DNA of 64,000 bases from Azophilus sp965247035 (GCA_965247035.1 CBDFGJ010000001.1:434001-498000); one strand, 5' to 3'; counted from the first letter of the stretch, positions 7,269 through 18,555 are shown. Numbers and translations: made by a program. Notes: generated by a model from the letters alone, not told the origin.

Positions 7269-8849
7269 TCATACCTCCTCTATTTTCTTCGACACCGGTA
7301 TGGAGCCGGCCTCACCTGCCAACCAGCCGTGGAATGCGGCTGAGAACTTGCCGGCCTCAGCGCCGGCGACGACGATGTGAATGTCCTCATCGCGTCGAAA
7401 CTTGGGCAATTTTTGCGCTAAGGCGTCCGCATCCATGTTCGCCGCGACAGCGGCTTTGACGCCCACCGCAGAGACCTCATCCGCCACCAACTCGCGCACG
7501 GAGCGGGCCGCGACTTGCTGAATGCGGCTGCGGATGTCTGCTTTGCCATAAGCATCCCGCGCCAGGGTATCGACATGTTCGGGTGCGATGATAAGCAGCG
7601 CCTCGCCAACGAACCGGGCCCTTGGATGAAACATGCTCTCCAAGCCGAGGCCGAGGGAGCCGGCAAGCTGGGTGCCGGTACGGGCATTTTGATCGACCAT
7701 CAGGACGGGGCCGCTGCTGGCGGCGAAGGCCGTCACCACGGAATCCTCGGCGGCAAACCCGCGTTCCACATGATATGGCGTCCAAGGGCTGCGCTCCTCC
7801 CATTCCGCAAAGCACAGGGTGAACTTCATGGGGTTGCCCAAGGTGGAGCGTTCCGTTCCACCAGGCACGGCGCCGCCAATGTTGCGGATGACAAGGCGAA
7901 GCGCCCGCCCGATGGTGGCGTTGGCTCGGTTGCCTTGGCCAAGGGCGCCAAGCTTCATGTTCATGGAAAGCTTGTGGCGCACCGGGCCATTGACCAACAG
8001 CAGCGGACTTGCGCCCATGGTCGTCGCCATGACGCCATGAATGTTGAAGGCGTCATTGCATACCGCCTCCACGGCGGCGATGACCACGGGCAGGTAGTCG
8101 GGCCGGCAGCCGGCCATCACGGCGTTGATGGCCACCTTCTCAACGGTGGCTTCGCCCATGTTCGGCGGCACAGTGGCGACCACTTCCCCGGCGTCACGCT
8201 TGGTGCCGCCCAACATGCGCAGCACACGCCCCGGGGTTGGCGGCACCAAGGGCAGGCCATCGCTGAAGCCTAGATCGAACATCAGTTCAAACTCGTCGTC
8301 CTGAGCGCCAATGTCGATGCGGCGGGCATGCAGGGGACAGTTCTCGGATTCCGTCCGCAGCCTGTCGGCGATAAGGGGATCCACCGACAGCGAACCGCAG
8401 CCTGGTCGCCACTCAGGATAGTCCGCCCAAGGCAGTTGCAGCGGCGGAGCACTCAGCTCGGCTGCCAAGTCTTCCACGGCTTGCCGCCATTCGCCCCGGA
8501 CAAAGCCCACGAGCTGTTGCCGCTGTCGACCGTCGGCCCCGATGACGTGCAGGGTGGGCACGATCTCCACATCGTAGGCGAAGGAGACCTTGAGTGAACT
8601 GTCGTCAAGCAGTGGCACGCTCAAATCGTGCCTCTCCTTGAGCGTGCGGTTGCCCTCCAAGGTTTGCCCCACCACGAAGAACTCCACTTCATCGCCAAGT
8701 GCGCAGTGCAACTGTTCGATAAGCGGCATGAGGTCGTTGCAGGTGGGGCAGTCCTCCTTAACAAAGCAGATCAGGGATGGCTTAGAGCTAGGAAAGCTGT
8801 GTGCGCCGCCCCGGTCGTCCTGCAACAGAAATGGAGACAACTCGGACAC
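7269..8849 (-). CDS. Thioredoxin-fold domain fused to an uncharacterised domain
   Basis: 526 residues. Residues about 1-140 form a thioredoxin-like domain with the redox motif CPTC (FVKEDCPTCNDLMPL) and the cis-proline region VEIVPTLHV. Residues about 195-526 form a second, conserved-looking domain of unknown function with GLPLVPPTPGRVLRML, GANATIGRA-like (GNRANATIGRALRLVI), NIGGAVPGG and FAEWEERSPW motifs. The C-terminal domain has cysteines in AGCRPDYLP and EAVCNDAF. It has no signal peptide, so it is cytosolic. The 3 bp gap to the UGSC selenoprotein suggests the two work as redox partners (inference). Confidence 0.75.
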   Translation of the reverse strand: MSELSPFLLQDDRGGAHSFPSSKPSLICFVKEDCPTCNDLMPLIEQLHCALGDEVEFFVVGQTLEGNRTLKERHDLSVPLLDDSSLKVSFAYDVEIVPTLHVIGADGRQRQQLVGFVRGEWRQAVEDLAAELSAPPLQLPWADYPEWRPGCGSLSVDPLIADRLRTESENCPLHARRIDIGAQDDEFELMFDLGFSDGLPLVPPTPGRVLRMLGGTKRDAGEVVATVPPNMGEATVEKVAINAVMAGCRPDYLPVVIAAVEAVCNDAFNIHGVMATTMGASPLLLVNGPVRHKLSMNMKLGALGQGNRANATIGRALRLVIRNIGGAVPGGTERSTLGNPMKFTLCFAEWEERSPWTPYHVERGFAAEDSVVTAFAASSGPVLMVDQNARTGTQLAGSLGLGLESMFHPRARFVGEALLIIAPEHVDTLARDAYGKADIRSRIQQVAARSVRELVADEVSAVGVKAAVAANMDADALAQKLPKFRRDEDIHIVVAGAEAGKFSAAFHGWLAGEAGSIPVSKKIEEV

Positions 8850-8901
8850 GATTACATGTTACTCCAATTTGAGGAACGGCTTGCCTGCGTCTCCAGCCAG
8901 C

Positions 8902-10371
8902 TCAAGCAGCAAATCCGGGCGGCGGCTCGAAGCGAAATCCCTCAGCCTCCAAGGCTTGCGCCACCTGAATGCAGAGCCGGTCGCTGTGGGCGTTGCCGAT
9001 GATCTGAATGCCGATGGGCAACCCTTCGGCGTTCAACCCGGTGGGTATCACCGTTGCGGGAAGGTGCGAGATGCCGCTAAGACCCGACCAGAAGATCTGT
9101 TGGACGTACGGCAGTTCCTGATTGTCGAACCTTAGGCTGCGTTGATGGAATGGCTGATGGTCGTGGGGGAAAGCAGGCGTTGGCGTCTGCGGTGCGAGCA
9201 GCACGTCGTAATTTTGAAAAAAGCGGTGCCACTGCCAGCGCAGCCGGTCGCGCGCGTGATGCAGGTGCAGCCAATCCACATGGCTCATGGTGGCCGCTCG
9301 TGCCGCTTCGAGCAGATCTCTTGCATCGTCGGCCGGGGCGTTGGCCGCCAACTTTCTCCACTGCGCCATCTGCTCATTTGGCGCCCAAGCCGCCAGCGCC
9401 GCCCACAACAGCGGCTGATACACGGCGTCGGACTCCGCGCCGGTGAACCTCGGTCTCGCTTCGAAATTCACCGAAGCGCCCAAGCTGCTCAGGGCCTGCG
9501 CCACCTTGTGGACGCGCTCCTTGGTTTCCTCGCTGACCGGACAGGCTTGGTCGTCCGCCCAAACCGCCACCCGCAGGTCCTTGATGCCCGTTTCAGGCAA
9601 TCCGGGCAGCACATAGCGAATGCCCGGCTGAAAGTCATCCGCCTTGGCCAGAATATCTAGTTGCAGTTCAAGATCCCGGGCCGAGCGGGCCATGGGGCCC
9701 ACGACGGCGATGTCCGGCTCAGCCAACATGCCGGGCAACCCATGGCCTCGGGATGGCACCAGCGCCCAAGTGGGCTTGTGGCCGAACAGGCCGCAAAAGT
9801 GCGATGGGGTGCGGATGGAGCCGCCAATGTCGGAACCCATCTCAAGGGCGGTCAAGCCCGCCGCCAAAGCGGCTGCGGAACCGCCGGATGAGCCGCCGGG
9901 CGTGCGTGCCGGATTGTAAGGGTTGTTGCTGACGCCGTAGATGTCGTTGTAGCTCTGCAAATCGGCCAAATTCAGTGGCACGTTGGTCTTGCCCATGATG
10001 ATGGCTCCAGCCGCCTTGAGCCGCTGCACGACCAAGGCATCCTTCCTGGGAATATTGTCCCGGTATTCGGGATCGCCCCAGGTGGTGGGCGAGCCAGCCA
10101 AGTTATAGGCTTCCTTAACTGTCATGGGCAGCCCGAGCAACGGCCGTTTGGCATCCGGTCGGCCATCCACGCGGTGAGCCTCCGCTAACGCCGCTCCTGA
10201 ATCCTGCCAAATCACCGCATTGATTGAGGGGTTCAGCGCGTCGATTCGATCAAGATACAGTTGGGTCAGGTCAAGCGCTGAGGTTTCCCCAGAACGCAGT
10301 AGGCCAAGAAGTTCAACGGCGGGAGCGAAAGGGTCGATCACGGTGTCCTCCATTCCTGCAAGTGTTTGCAT
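8902..10371 (-). CDS. Amidase-signature family amidase
   Basis: 489 residues from the ATG at 10371 (or 483 from the ATG at 10353, which begins MEDTVIDPFAP). The Ser-cisSer-Lys triad of the amidase signature family is visible: K in PMTVKEAYN, S in TPGGSSGGSAAALAAG and S in GSDIGGSIRTPSHFCG. Substrate specificity cannot be read from sequence; relatives hydrolyse aliphatic or aryl amides and carbamoyl compounds. It lies 52 bp upstream of the thioredoxin fusion and on the same strand, so it probably belongs to the same operon as the UGSC selenoprotein. Confidence 0.88.
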   Translation of the reverse strand: MQTLAGMEDTVIDPFAPAVELLGLLRSGETSALDLTQLYLDRIDALNPSINAVIWQDSGAALAEAHRVDGRPDAKRPLLGLPMTVKEAYNLAGSPTTWGDPEYRDNIPRKDALVVQRLKAAGAIIMGKTNVPLNLADLQSYNDIYGVSNNPYNPARTPGGSSGGSAAALAAGLTALEMGSDIGGSIRTPSHFCGLFGHKPTWALVPSRGHGLPGMLAEPDIAVVGPMARSARDLELQLDILAKADDFQPGIRYVLPGLPETGIKDLRVAVWADDQACPVSEETKERVHKVAQALSSLGASVNFEARPRFTGAESDAVYQPLLWAALAAWAPNEQMAQWRKLAANAPADDARDLLEAARAATMSHVDWLHLHHARDRLRWQWHRFFQNYDVLLAPQTPTPAFPHDHQPFHQRSLRFDNQELPYVQQIFWSGLSGISHLPATVIPTGLNAEGLPIGIQIIGNAHSDRLCIQVAQALEAEGFRFEPPPGFAA

Positions 10372-10594
10372 GGGTTCCGATGGAGGAAACTCATGCCAGT
10401 TCCCGTGGCTTCCGATATTGGCGCATTTGCTTATGAATTGTCAAGTTGCGTCTCATCAAAGCGGCCCCAAGCCTGATTGTGCTTGCGATGCGGCGTGACG
10501 GTTTGGGCTCGTGGGTGGCCTCGCCCTTTCATTTCGCGATCCGTTCACTACTGATGTCCTGATGCGGTCTGAGGGTTGGGGTTCGTTGATGACC

Positions 10595-11551
10595 TCAGCG
10601 GGTTTGCTGTTGGCCTTCACCAGCTTTATCGGAACCCAAGTAGCTGCGCAAGGCCGCGCAAGCCTCGTCCATGGCTTGGTTGGCGGTGCCGATGGCTGCG
10701 GGCATGCTGAAAAAGCCGTGTATCATGCCCTCGTATTGGGTTAGGTGGGCTTGGTTGCCGGCGGCTTGCAGCGCTTGGGCGTAGGCGATGCCCTCGTCCC
10801 GCAACGGGTCGAATTCGGCAACTTGGACAAGCGCTGGCGGCAGGCCGGCCAGTTCACCGCAAAGAGGCGCGGCGTAGGTCTCCTGGCGTTGCTCGGCGGT
10901 GGGAACGTAGAGCTGCCAGAACCACTGCATGGAGCGGCGGGTCAATAGGTAGCCTTCGCCGTTCTCCAAATAGGAGGCACGGTCAAAATCCGCTGCCGTC
11001 ACCGGATACACCAGCAATTGAAAGGCGATGTCCGGGCCACCTCGGTCCCGTGCCATCAAGGCCGTGGCGGCGGCTAGGTTGCCGCCGGCGCTGTCGCCGC
11101 CAACAGCCAGCCGGGCCGGGTCAAAGCCCAGTTCCGCCGCCTGTTTAGAGACCCAAGCAGTGGCGTTGTAGCAATCCATTATTGCGCCGGGGTAGGGCGT
11201 CTCCGGTGCTCGCCGGTAGTCCACCGCCACAACGGCCGCGCCCGAACCGGCGCAGAGGCGACGGCAAGTCTCATCGTGGCTGTTTAGGTCGCCGACCACC
11301 CAGCCGCCGCCGTGAAAATACAGGAGCACGCCGGCCGTTCCGTTTTCCGGTCGATACAGGCGCACCGGAACGTCGCAGTCGGTGGTGCTGATGACTCGAT
11401 CGACCACTGCACCGACCGGCGTGGGCGATGGCGGTGGCGGTGCTACGGACAGCTCCCTCGCTTCGGCCGGCGTCAGTTCGCTAAGGTCCTTCATGCCGAG
11501 TGCCTGAAGCTGGTCCAGCACTGCACGGCAGTCTTGGTGTAGTGGCATCAT
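10595..11551 (-). CDS. Alpha/beta hydrolase of the hormone-sensitive-lipase type
   Basis: 318 residues. The HSL-family oxyanion motif HGGGW (LLYFHGGGWVVGD, near residue 80) and the nucleophile motif GDSAGGNLAAA (near 153) are present. The acid is in AEFDPLRDEG and the histidine in MIHGFF. Such enzymes cleave short-chain esters. It is the first of a minus-strand run with the amidase and the redox genes, though a 220 bp gap separates it from the amidase. It is divergent from the small plus-strand gene at 11612. Confidence 0.88.
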   Translation of the reverse strand: MMPLHQDCRAVLDQLQALGMKDLSELTPAEARELSVAPPPPSPTPVGAVVDRVISTTDCDVPVRLYRPENGTAGVLLYFHGGGWVVGDLNSHDETCRRLCAGSGAAVVAVDYRRAPETPYPGAIMDCYNATAWVSKQAAELGFDPARLAVGGDSAGGNLAAATALMARDRGGPDIAFQLLVYPVTAADFDRASYLENGEGYLLTRRSMQWFWQLYVPTAEQRQETYAAPLCGELAGLPPALVQVAEFDPLRDEGIAYAQALQAAGNQAHLTQYEGMIHGFFSMPAAIGTANQAMDEACAALRSYLGSDKAGEGQQQTR

Positions 11552-11611
11552 CTCTCTCCTAGCGTTGGCACAAGCCCACTATACTGGGACAATCAGGGTG
11601 TTGGCGCGATT

Positions 11612-11878
11612 ATGGGCACATCTTCGAACAATCATGAAATCACGATTTGCTTGACGGGCGGCGCGATGCTCGGCCCGTTCAAGGCCACTTGGAGCCAGGA
11701 GACCATCAGCGACCTGCGCGAACTCACCAAGGACTACCGTGCGTTCATGCAAACCGGCGAGCACAAGCGCTTTAAATACCATCTGCACGGCCAGGAGCGC
11801 CAAATCTCCCACTCGTTGATCTTGAGCTTTCATAGCATCACCGCTATCTACGATCAGGTTGAACTGCTCGATGCTTGA
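11612..11878 (+). CDS. Small conserved-looking protein of unknown function
   Basis: 88 residues from an ATG at 11612. It contains NNHEITICLTGGAMLGPFKA and ETISDLRELTKDYRAF, with no signal peptide or membrane helix. The composition and the clean frame suggest a real gene. The family is not recognised. It precedes the methylmalonyl-CoA mutase gene by about 80 bp on the same strand, but a functional link is not evident. Confidence 0.6.
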   Translation: MGTSSNNHEITICLTGGAMLGPFKATWSQETISDLRELTKDYRAFMQTGEHKRFKYHLHGQERQISHSLILSFHSITAIYDQVELLDA

Positions 11879-11959
11879 GCCGGCGGCGCTCCTGCCTAGG
11901 CGGCCTCACTTGGTCACCTTGCTATACTTGCGATTCCATCTTGCGTGACGCGACCATCC

Positions 11960-14098
<2,139 letters not shown>

Positions 14099-14104
14099 TG
14101 GACT

Positions 14105-14240
14105 TGCGGCGTTGATCTGCCGACGCGTTAAGCTCGTGCTTGCGCCCATCCCCAGCACAGCAGCGGGGCCGTGCGTCGGCAGGCAAGAGTCGTATGCCCA
14201 TTCGGCACCAAGGCCCGATCAGGCCCGCTCCATTTAAGGT
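14105..14240. repeat. Hairpin repeat family B, copy 1 (eroded)
   Basis: This shares the core TTGCGGCG(T/C)TGA, CTGCCG(A/G)CGCGTTAAGCTC and GCTTGCGCCCATCCCC, and the tail GATCAGGCCCGCTCC, with copies at 26.7 and 35.8 kb. The inverted arms are reduced to CTGCCGACGC and GCGTCGGCAG. It lies between the mutase and the epimerase genes. It is non-coding; the frames through it are by-products. Confidence 0.65.
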
Positions 14241-14296
14241 GATTCCATGCAAGGAATCGGCTCGTTAGCTTTCGGGAAAACCAAGCAGGGAGGACT

Positions 14297-14734
14297 GTGT
14301 TGATTGGAAGATTGAACCATGTTGCGATTGTGGTGCCGGACTTGACCGTTGCTTCGGCACTATATCGGAACCAACTTGGGGCGCGGGTGTCCGCGCCGCT
14401 GCCGCTGCCGGACCACGGCGTGACCACGGTGTTCGTCGAGCTGCCCAACAGCAAGATAGAACTGCTGCATCCCTTGGGCGAACGTTCGCCGGTGTCGAAT
14501 TTTCTAGCCAACAATCCAAACGGCGGCATGCATCACATTTGCTACGAAGTGCAGGACATCGAAGCCGCCATCGACCATCTCCAAAGCGAGGGTGCGCGGG
14601 TGCTCGGCGACGGCAAACCGAGAACGGGCGCGCACGGCCTGCCGGTGGTGTTCCTGCACCCTAAGGACTTCTGCGGCACCCTGATCGAACTGGAGGAAGT
14701 GGCGACAAAGCAAACAACGTCAGTTCCTGATTGA
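14297..14734 (+). CDS. mce: Methylmalonyl-CoA epimerase
   Basis: 145 residues of the vicinal-oxygen-chelate fold, converting (S)- to (R)-methylmalonyl-CoA for the mutase. Metal-site and family motifs include LNHVAIVVPDL at the N-terminus, VFVELPNSKIELLHPLG in the middle, GGMHHICYEVQDIEAA and HPKDFCGTLIELEE. The start is either GTG at 14297 or TTG at 14300. The Shine-Dalgarno AGGGAGG at 14287-14293 has better spacing to the TTG. A family B repeat lies between it and scpA. Confidence 0.9.
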   Translation: MLIGRLNHVAIVVPDLTVASALYRNQLGARVSAPLPLPDHGVTTVFVELPNSKIELLHPLGERSPVSNFLANNPNGGMHHICYEVQDIEAAIDHLQSEGARVLGDGKPRTGAHGLPVVFLHPKDFCGTLIELEEVATKQTTSVPD

Positions 14735-14764
14735 CGGTCTACCGCTGCTTGATCCGAAGCGTCG

Positions 14765-15360
14765 CTTAGTTGGAAGACACCTATTAAGCAGGACCACCAA
14801 GAACTTCAGGGATCTGAAGCTTGGCCGCCCGCCGCCAAACATCGCCAGCGCCCGCAGGGGCATGTTATTGGCCATCTCTTCAAACATTTCCCGGGTTGGT
14901 TCATCGCGGTTTTCGCCGCTGTTCCGTTGTGCGAATTGGGCAATAACTTTTGATTTGAAGCGTCAGCCCAACCAGGTTTCCGCAACTTCGTTTGATAGGG
15001 GCGGGTGCTTTCAGGCGCGTTCACCGGCTTGCCAAGTCAGCCGCGCACTCCTCACCGAGCGCGACGCCGATGCGCCGCAGTAAATCTGGGTTCCACGAAC
15101 TAGCCAAAGCGCTTGCCGGGGGAAAACAGGTGGCCGGCGTGGTCCGCGTCCTTATCTTGCTTGCGCAGGCCGTGTGGCCCATCGGCCAGCATGACGGAAA
15201 TCAGGTCGAAATGCTCGCTCGCTTCAAGATGCTAGAAGTCCTTGCCGGAACAAAACGCCGCCTTTTCCTCAAGCGACATTTGAGCGATGATCTCCATCGC
15301 TTGATCGTACTTAGCTGCTATTCCAATCTTGGTGTCCAAGCTGTCATCCTTAACGTTTAG
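14765..15360 (-). pseudogene. Glycoside hydrolase family 3 (beta-glucosidase) remnant
   Basis: The minus strand from 15360 reads MSLEEKAAFCSGKDF, then a TAG where W is expected (15234-15232), then HLEASEHFDLISVMLADG and PHGLRKQDKDADHAG. After a frame change it reads LASSWNPDLLRRIGVALGEE. These are the N-terminal motifs of GH3 beta-glucosidases. Further on, another frame gives PTREMFEEMANNMPLRAL and AMFGGGRPSF, typical of the GH3 C-terminus. Roughly 600 internal codons are missing. The gene is clearly dead, by stop codon, frameshift and large deletion. Confidence 0.7.
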
Positions 15361-15554
15361 CTGCCTTATCATCTCATTTCGCTTGCCCAATCAGCCTGAC
15401 CCGCAAGGGGATATTGACGCATGGAAGACGGAAACCATCAGTATTTGAAACCTTAGCTTAGCCCAACTCAAATAAAATTTATGTTGTTGCAACTTTGCAA
15501 GTCGTAGTAACATTGCCTGGTTTCATTCTTTCTTCTTTCTCATGGAGTTCCAGT

Positions 15555-16175
15555 ATGCAGATCTATAACAGGGTTTTGAAAATGGTTTCCGGCGTTAAGG
15601 GCCAACTCATAACGCAGATAGAAACGGCTGTTCGCAAGCGAAGTTATTCAAATGTCTCCGGCCTTTTGTCCGTGTTGGAGAAAGTAGATGACCTCATCCA
15701 GGAGATTGAACAGGTCAATGCGGCCACCGCCCCGGAACCTGCAAGCAAGAAGGCCAGAGAGGATGCGCCAACCGACGCAAAGCGTCGCCGTCGGACCCCA
15801 AGCAAGAGGGGCTATCCTAGGTTTGAACGGAACGGCAACAACCTCATCAAGATCGAGTGGAATGCTAGAAAGAACACCGAACAAACGCATCGAGTGCCTT
15901 ATCCCACGGTTTCTTCGCTGGTTTCCACCATCAACAAGACTGGTGGCGATATGTTCAAGAAGGATCTTCTCACAGGTGCTGCAACCGCGGAAGGCAACAA
16001 GATTCCGGCGCATCAACTCGGCGTCGTCATGGGCTGGCTCATATCTAGCAAGGCGATCGTTAGAAAGGGCCGAGGGGACTACATCCCCAGCCGCGAAAAG
16101 CTGGCCGCCGCTGCCTTGATGGATAGGTTTAACCAGCTTGCCGAGCGCGAAAAGAAAACGATAACGCCCAAGTAG
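15555..16175 (+). CDS. Unrecognised basic protein
   Basis: 206 residues from the ATG at 15555; an upstream in-frame start at 15495 would add a doubtful hydrophobic leader. Residues about 15-60 are helical (QIETAVRKRSYSNVSGLLSV). Residues 61-90 are a charged linker ending in KRRRRTPSKRG, which could bind nucleic acid. Then comes a compact domain (YPRFERNGNNLIKIEWNARK, VPYPTVSSLVSTI, IPAHQLGVVMGWLISSKAIV) that may be winged-helix-like. I do not recognise the family. It lies between the dead GH3 gene and pccA (opposite strand). Confidence 0.6.
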   Translation: MQIYNRVLKMVSGVKGQLITQIETAVRKRSYSNVSGLLSVLEKVDDLIQEIEQVNAATAPEPASKKAREDAPTDAKRRRRTPSKRGYPRFERNGNNLIKIEWNARKNTEQTHRVPYPTVSSLVSTINKTGGDMFKKDLLTGAATAEGNKIPAHQLGVVMGWLISSKAIVRKGRGDYIPSREKLAAAALMDRFNQLAEREKKTITPK

Positions 16176-16403
16176 GGTTTGCCGCCACCCCTGCGTTCGC
16201 ATGGGTTGGAAGTCTCACTACGTTGAGTTGGGGGCCTGTTGCCGGCGTCGCGCCTTGCCACAGCCCCCTTGCGGCGCGTTGAAATGCAAGGCGAAGGAGG
16301 AAAAAAGGAGAACAGCCAAGCTGCTCTCTTTCCATCTACCCTGTGCGGCGCACTCAAATGCAAGGAGTTTGTGGGATAGGACACCAGGTTAGAGTTTGCC
16401 CGC
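16176..16403. other. Convergent gap with a short direct repeat
   Basis: Between the unknown gene and the pccA stop, two related blocks (GCGGCGCGTTGAAATGCAAGG near 16272 and GCGGCGCACTCAAATGCAAGG near 16348) lie about 75 bp apart. No gene or clear terminator is visible. Confidence 0.3.
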
Positions 16404-18548
16404 CTATTCGAATTCAAGAATTGGCTGGTCCACTTCTAGGCTGTCGCCTTCCTTGGCGAGAACTGCCTTGACCACCAAGTTGTCCGTGGACCGCAGGCTG
16501 TTCTCCATCTTCATGGCTTCTATAACGGCAAGCTCGTCACCGGCCTCGACTTCGTCGCCCGCCTGCGCCGCCACCTGCACCAACAGCCCTGGCATGGGCG
16601 AGAGCAGAAAGCGGCTTAGGTCGGGTGCCGGCTTTTCAATCATATGCCGAATGAGTTCGGCACCGATTGGCGTGAGAATCAGCACCGCCATTTCGGTGCC
16701 GCGATGTTTCAATCGATAGCCGACACCTTCGTCGTCCACTTGCAAACGCACTGAGGCACCGTCTATTTCGGCCCGAAAGATCGGTTGACCCGGCCGCCAA
16801 TCCGTCTTTACAAAATGCTTGGCTTGGCTGCGCTCGACCGCAATGCCATCGTCTTGGGCCCACACCCTGACTGGGTGCTGAACGTTGTCTGCGACCACCA
16901 CCAGGCTGTTCTTCACAGCACGGCTGTCGTCAACTGCATCGCCAGCGCCTACATCATGGCTGGCCGATTCAACAGCCTCGCTTTGGTCAATCGCGTTGTT
17001 GTCTCTTGCAACGCCATAGCTGTCTATTTCGACCGCGGTGCTGTTTTCTCCACCAACATGGCGGTGGCCGCTGGCGGCGTTGCTGAGCCGCCGAGTCCGG
17101 CCGCTGATTTGGGCGGCGCGTTTAGTCCTTAGGTGGTGAATGGCCGCCGCCGCGACAACGACCACATCGATCTGCTGCTCTTGCGTGCTTTTCCCATGGA
17201 AGCCATCGGGAAACTCCTCGGCGATGAAGTTGGTGGTGAGTTGTCCGCGTCGGAAGCGCTCATGGCTGACCACCGCATTCAGAAAGCTGCCGTTATGCCT
17301 GACGCCGTGAATGTAGTAAGCATCAAGCGCGTCGCTCATGGTGTCTATTGCCTGCTCACGGCTTGCTCCATGGGTCACTAGTTTGGCGATCATGGGATCG
17401 TAGAAAATGGATACTTCGCTACCGGCTTCAACGCCTGTGTCGATCCGCACCTGCGCGTTCTCCGGCGGTGGCTGATAACGGCGCAATCGGCCGATGGATG
17501 GCAGGAAATTGCGCAATGGGTCTTCGGCGTACACACGGGCCTCAATCGCCCAACCGTTCTGTTTGACGTTCTTTTGCGAGAGGGGCAGTGGTTCACCGGC
17601 GGCGACGCGAATCATCAACTCCACCAAGTCTTGACCGGTCACCATTTCCGTTACCGGGTGCTCCACCTGCAAACGGGTGTTCATCTCTAGGAAGTAGAAG
17701 TTCTTGTCCGCGTCAACGATGAACTCGACAGTGCCGGCGGAAACGTAATCCACTGCCCGGGCCAAGGCGATGGCCTGCCCGCCCATGGCCTCTCTGGTGT
17801 CTGGATCAAGGAAGGGAGAAGGGGACTCCTCAATGACTTTTTGATGGCGTCTTTGAATGGAGCATTCCCGCTCGCCGAGATGCACGATGTTGCCATGCTG
17901 GTCGGCGATGATTTGAATTTCGATGTGCCGGGGTTGTTCGATGAGCTTTTCAGCGAACACCCGTCCGTCGCCGAAGCTTGATTGGGCTTCGTTGGTGGCC
18001 CGTTCGTAGCCGTCCCGGCATTCAGCGTCATCGTAAACCGCTCGCATGCCCTTGCCGCCGCCGCCGGCGGTGGCCTTGAGCATCACCGGATAACCAATCC
18101 TGCCGGCGATCTCCACCGCGTGTTCGGCACCTTCAATGACGTCCGCATAGCCAGGAATGGTGTTGACGCCCGCCTCCTGGGCGATGCGCTTGGAGGTGAT
18201 CTTGTCCCCCATGCTGGTGATGGCTCTCTCGCCCGGCCCGATGAAGGCAACGCCCTGTTTGGCGAGCGCTGTCGCAAAGCGAGCGTTTTCCGACAAAAAA
18301 CCGTAGCCTGGATGCACCGCCTCGGCACCGGTGGTGGCGATGGCGTCAAGTATTCGGTCAATGCGCAGATAGCTGTCGGCAGAGGGTGCTTCGCCAATGC
18401 GCACCGCTTCGTGCGCCATGCGCACATGCAAGGCATCGGCGTCGGCGTCTGAGTAGACGGCGATGGTCATGATGCCCATCTTCCTCGCGGTTTTGATGAC
18501 GCGGCAAGCGATCTCGCCCCGGTTGGCGATCAATATTTTGTTGAACAT
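16404..18548 (-). CDS. pccA: Propionyl-CoA carboxylase, biotin carboxylase/BCCP subunit
   Basis: 714 residues from the ATG at 18548 (MFNKILIANRGEIACRV); an earlier in-frame start at 18641 would run into pccB. Biotin carboxylase is residues about 1-445, with KATAGGGGKGMRAV (ATP grasp), EMNTRLQVEHPVTEMVTG and HLGERECSIQRRHQK. The BT domain follows, with RFLLSPMPGLL. The C-terminal biotinyl domain carries EAMKMEN, where the lysine is biotinylated. It charges biotin for PccB. Residues about 487-545 are an unusual A/S/D/N-rich insertion in the BT domain (ENSTAVEIDSYGVARDNN and similar), absent from typical PccA. It lies 7 bp downstream of pccB. Confidence 0.93.
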   Translation of the reverse strand: MFNKILIANRGEIACRVIKTARKMGIMTIAVYSDADADALHVRMAHEAVRIGEAPSADSYLRIDRILDAIATTGAEAVHPGYGFLSENARFATALAKQGVAFIGPGERAITSMGDKITSKRIAQEAGVNTIPGYADVIEGAEHAVEIAGRIGYPVMLKATAGGGGKGMRAVYDDAECRDGYERATNEAQSSFGDGRVFAEKLIEQPRHIEIQIIADQHGNIVHLGERECSIQRRHQKVIEESPSPFLDPDTREAMGGQAIALARAVDYVSAGTVEFIVDADKNFYFLEMNTRLQVEHPVTEMVTGQDLVELMIRVAAGEPLPLSQKNVKQNGWAIEARVYAEDPLRNFLPSIGRLRRYQPPPENAQVRIDTGVEAGSEVSIFYDPMIAKLVTHGASREQAIDTMSDALDAYYIHGVRHNGSFLNAVVSHERFRRGQLTTNFIAEEFPDGFHGKSTQEQQIDVVVVAAAAIHHLRTKRAAQISGRTRRLSNAASGHRHVGGENSTAVEIDSYGVARDNNAIDQSEAVESASHDVGAGDAVDDSRAVKNSLVVVADNVQHPVRVWAQDDGIAVERSQAKHFVKTDWRPGQPIFRAEIDGASVRLQVDDEGVGYRLKHRGTEMAVLILTPIGAELIRHMIEKPAPDLSRFLLSPMPGLLVQVAAQAGDEVEAGDELAVIEAMKMENSLRSTDNLVVKAVLAKEGDSLEVDQPILEFE

Positions 18549-18555
18549 GCCGTGC

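Noticed and set aside
7515..8273. 252-codon plus-strand frame
   Set aside because: Antisense to the thioredoxin-fold fusion gene and histidine-rich nonsense.
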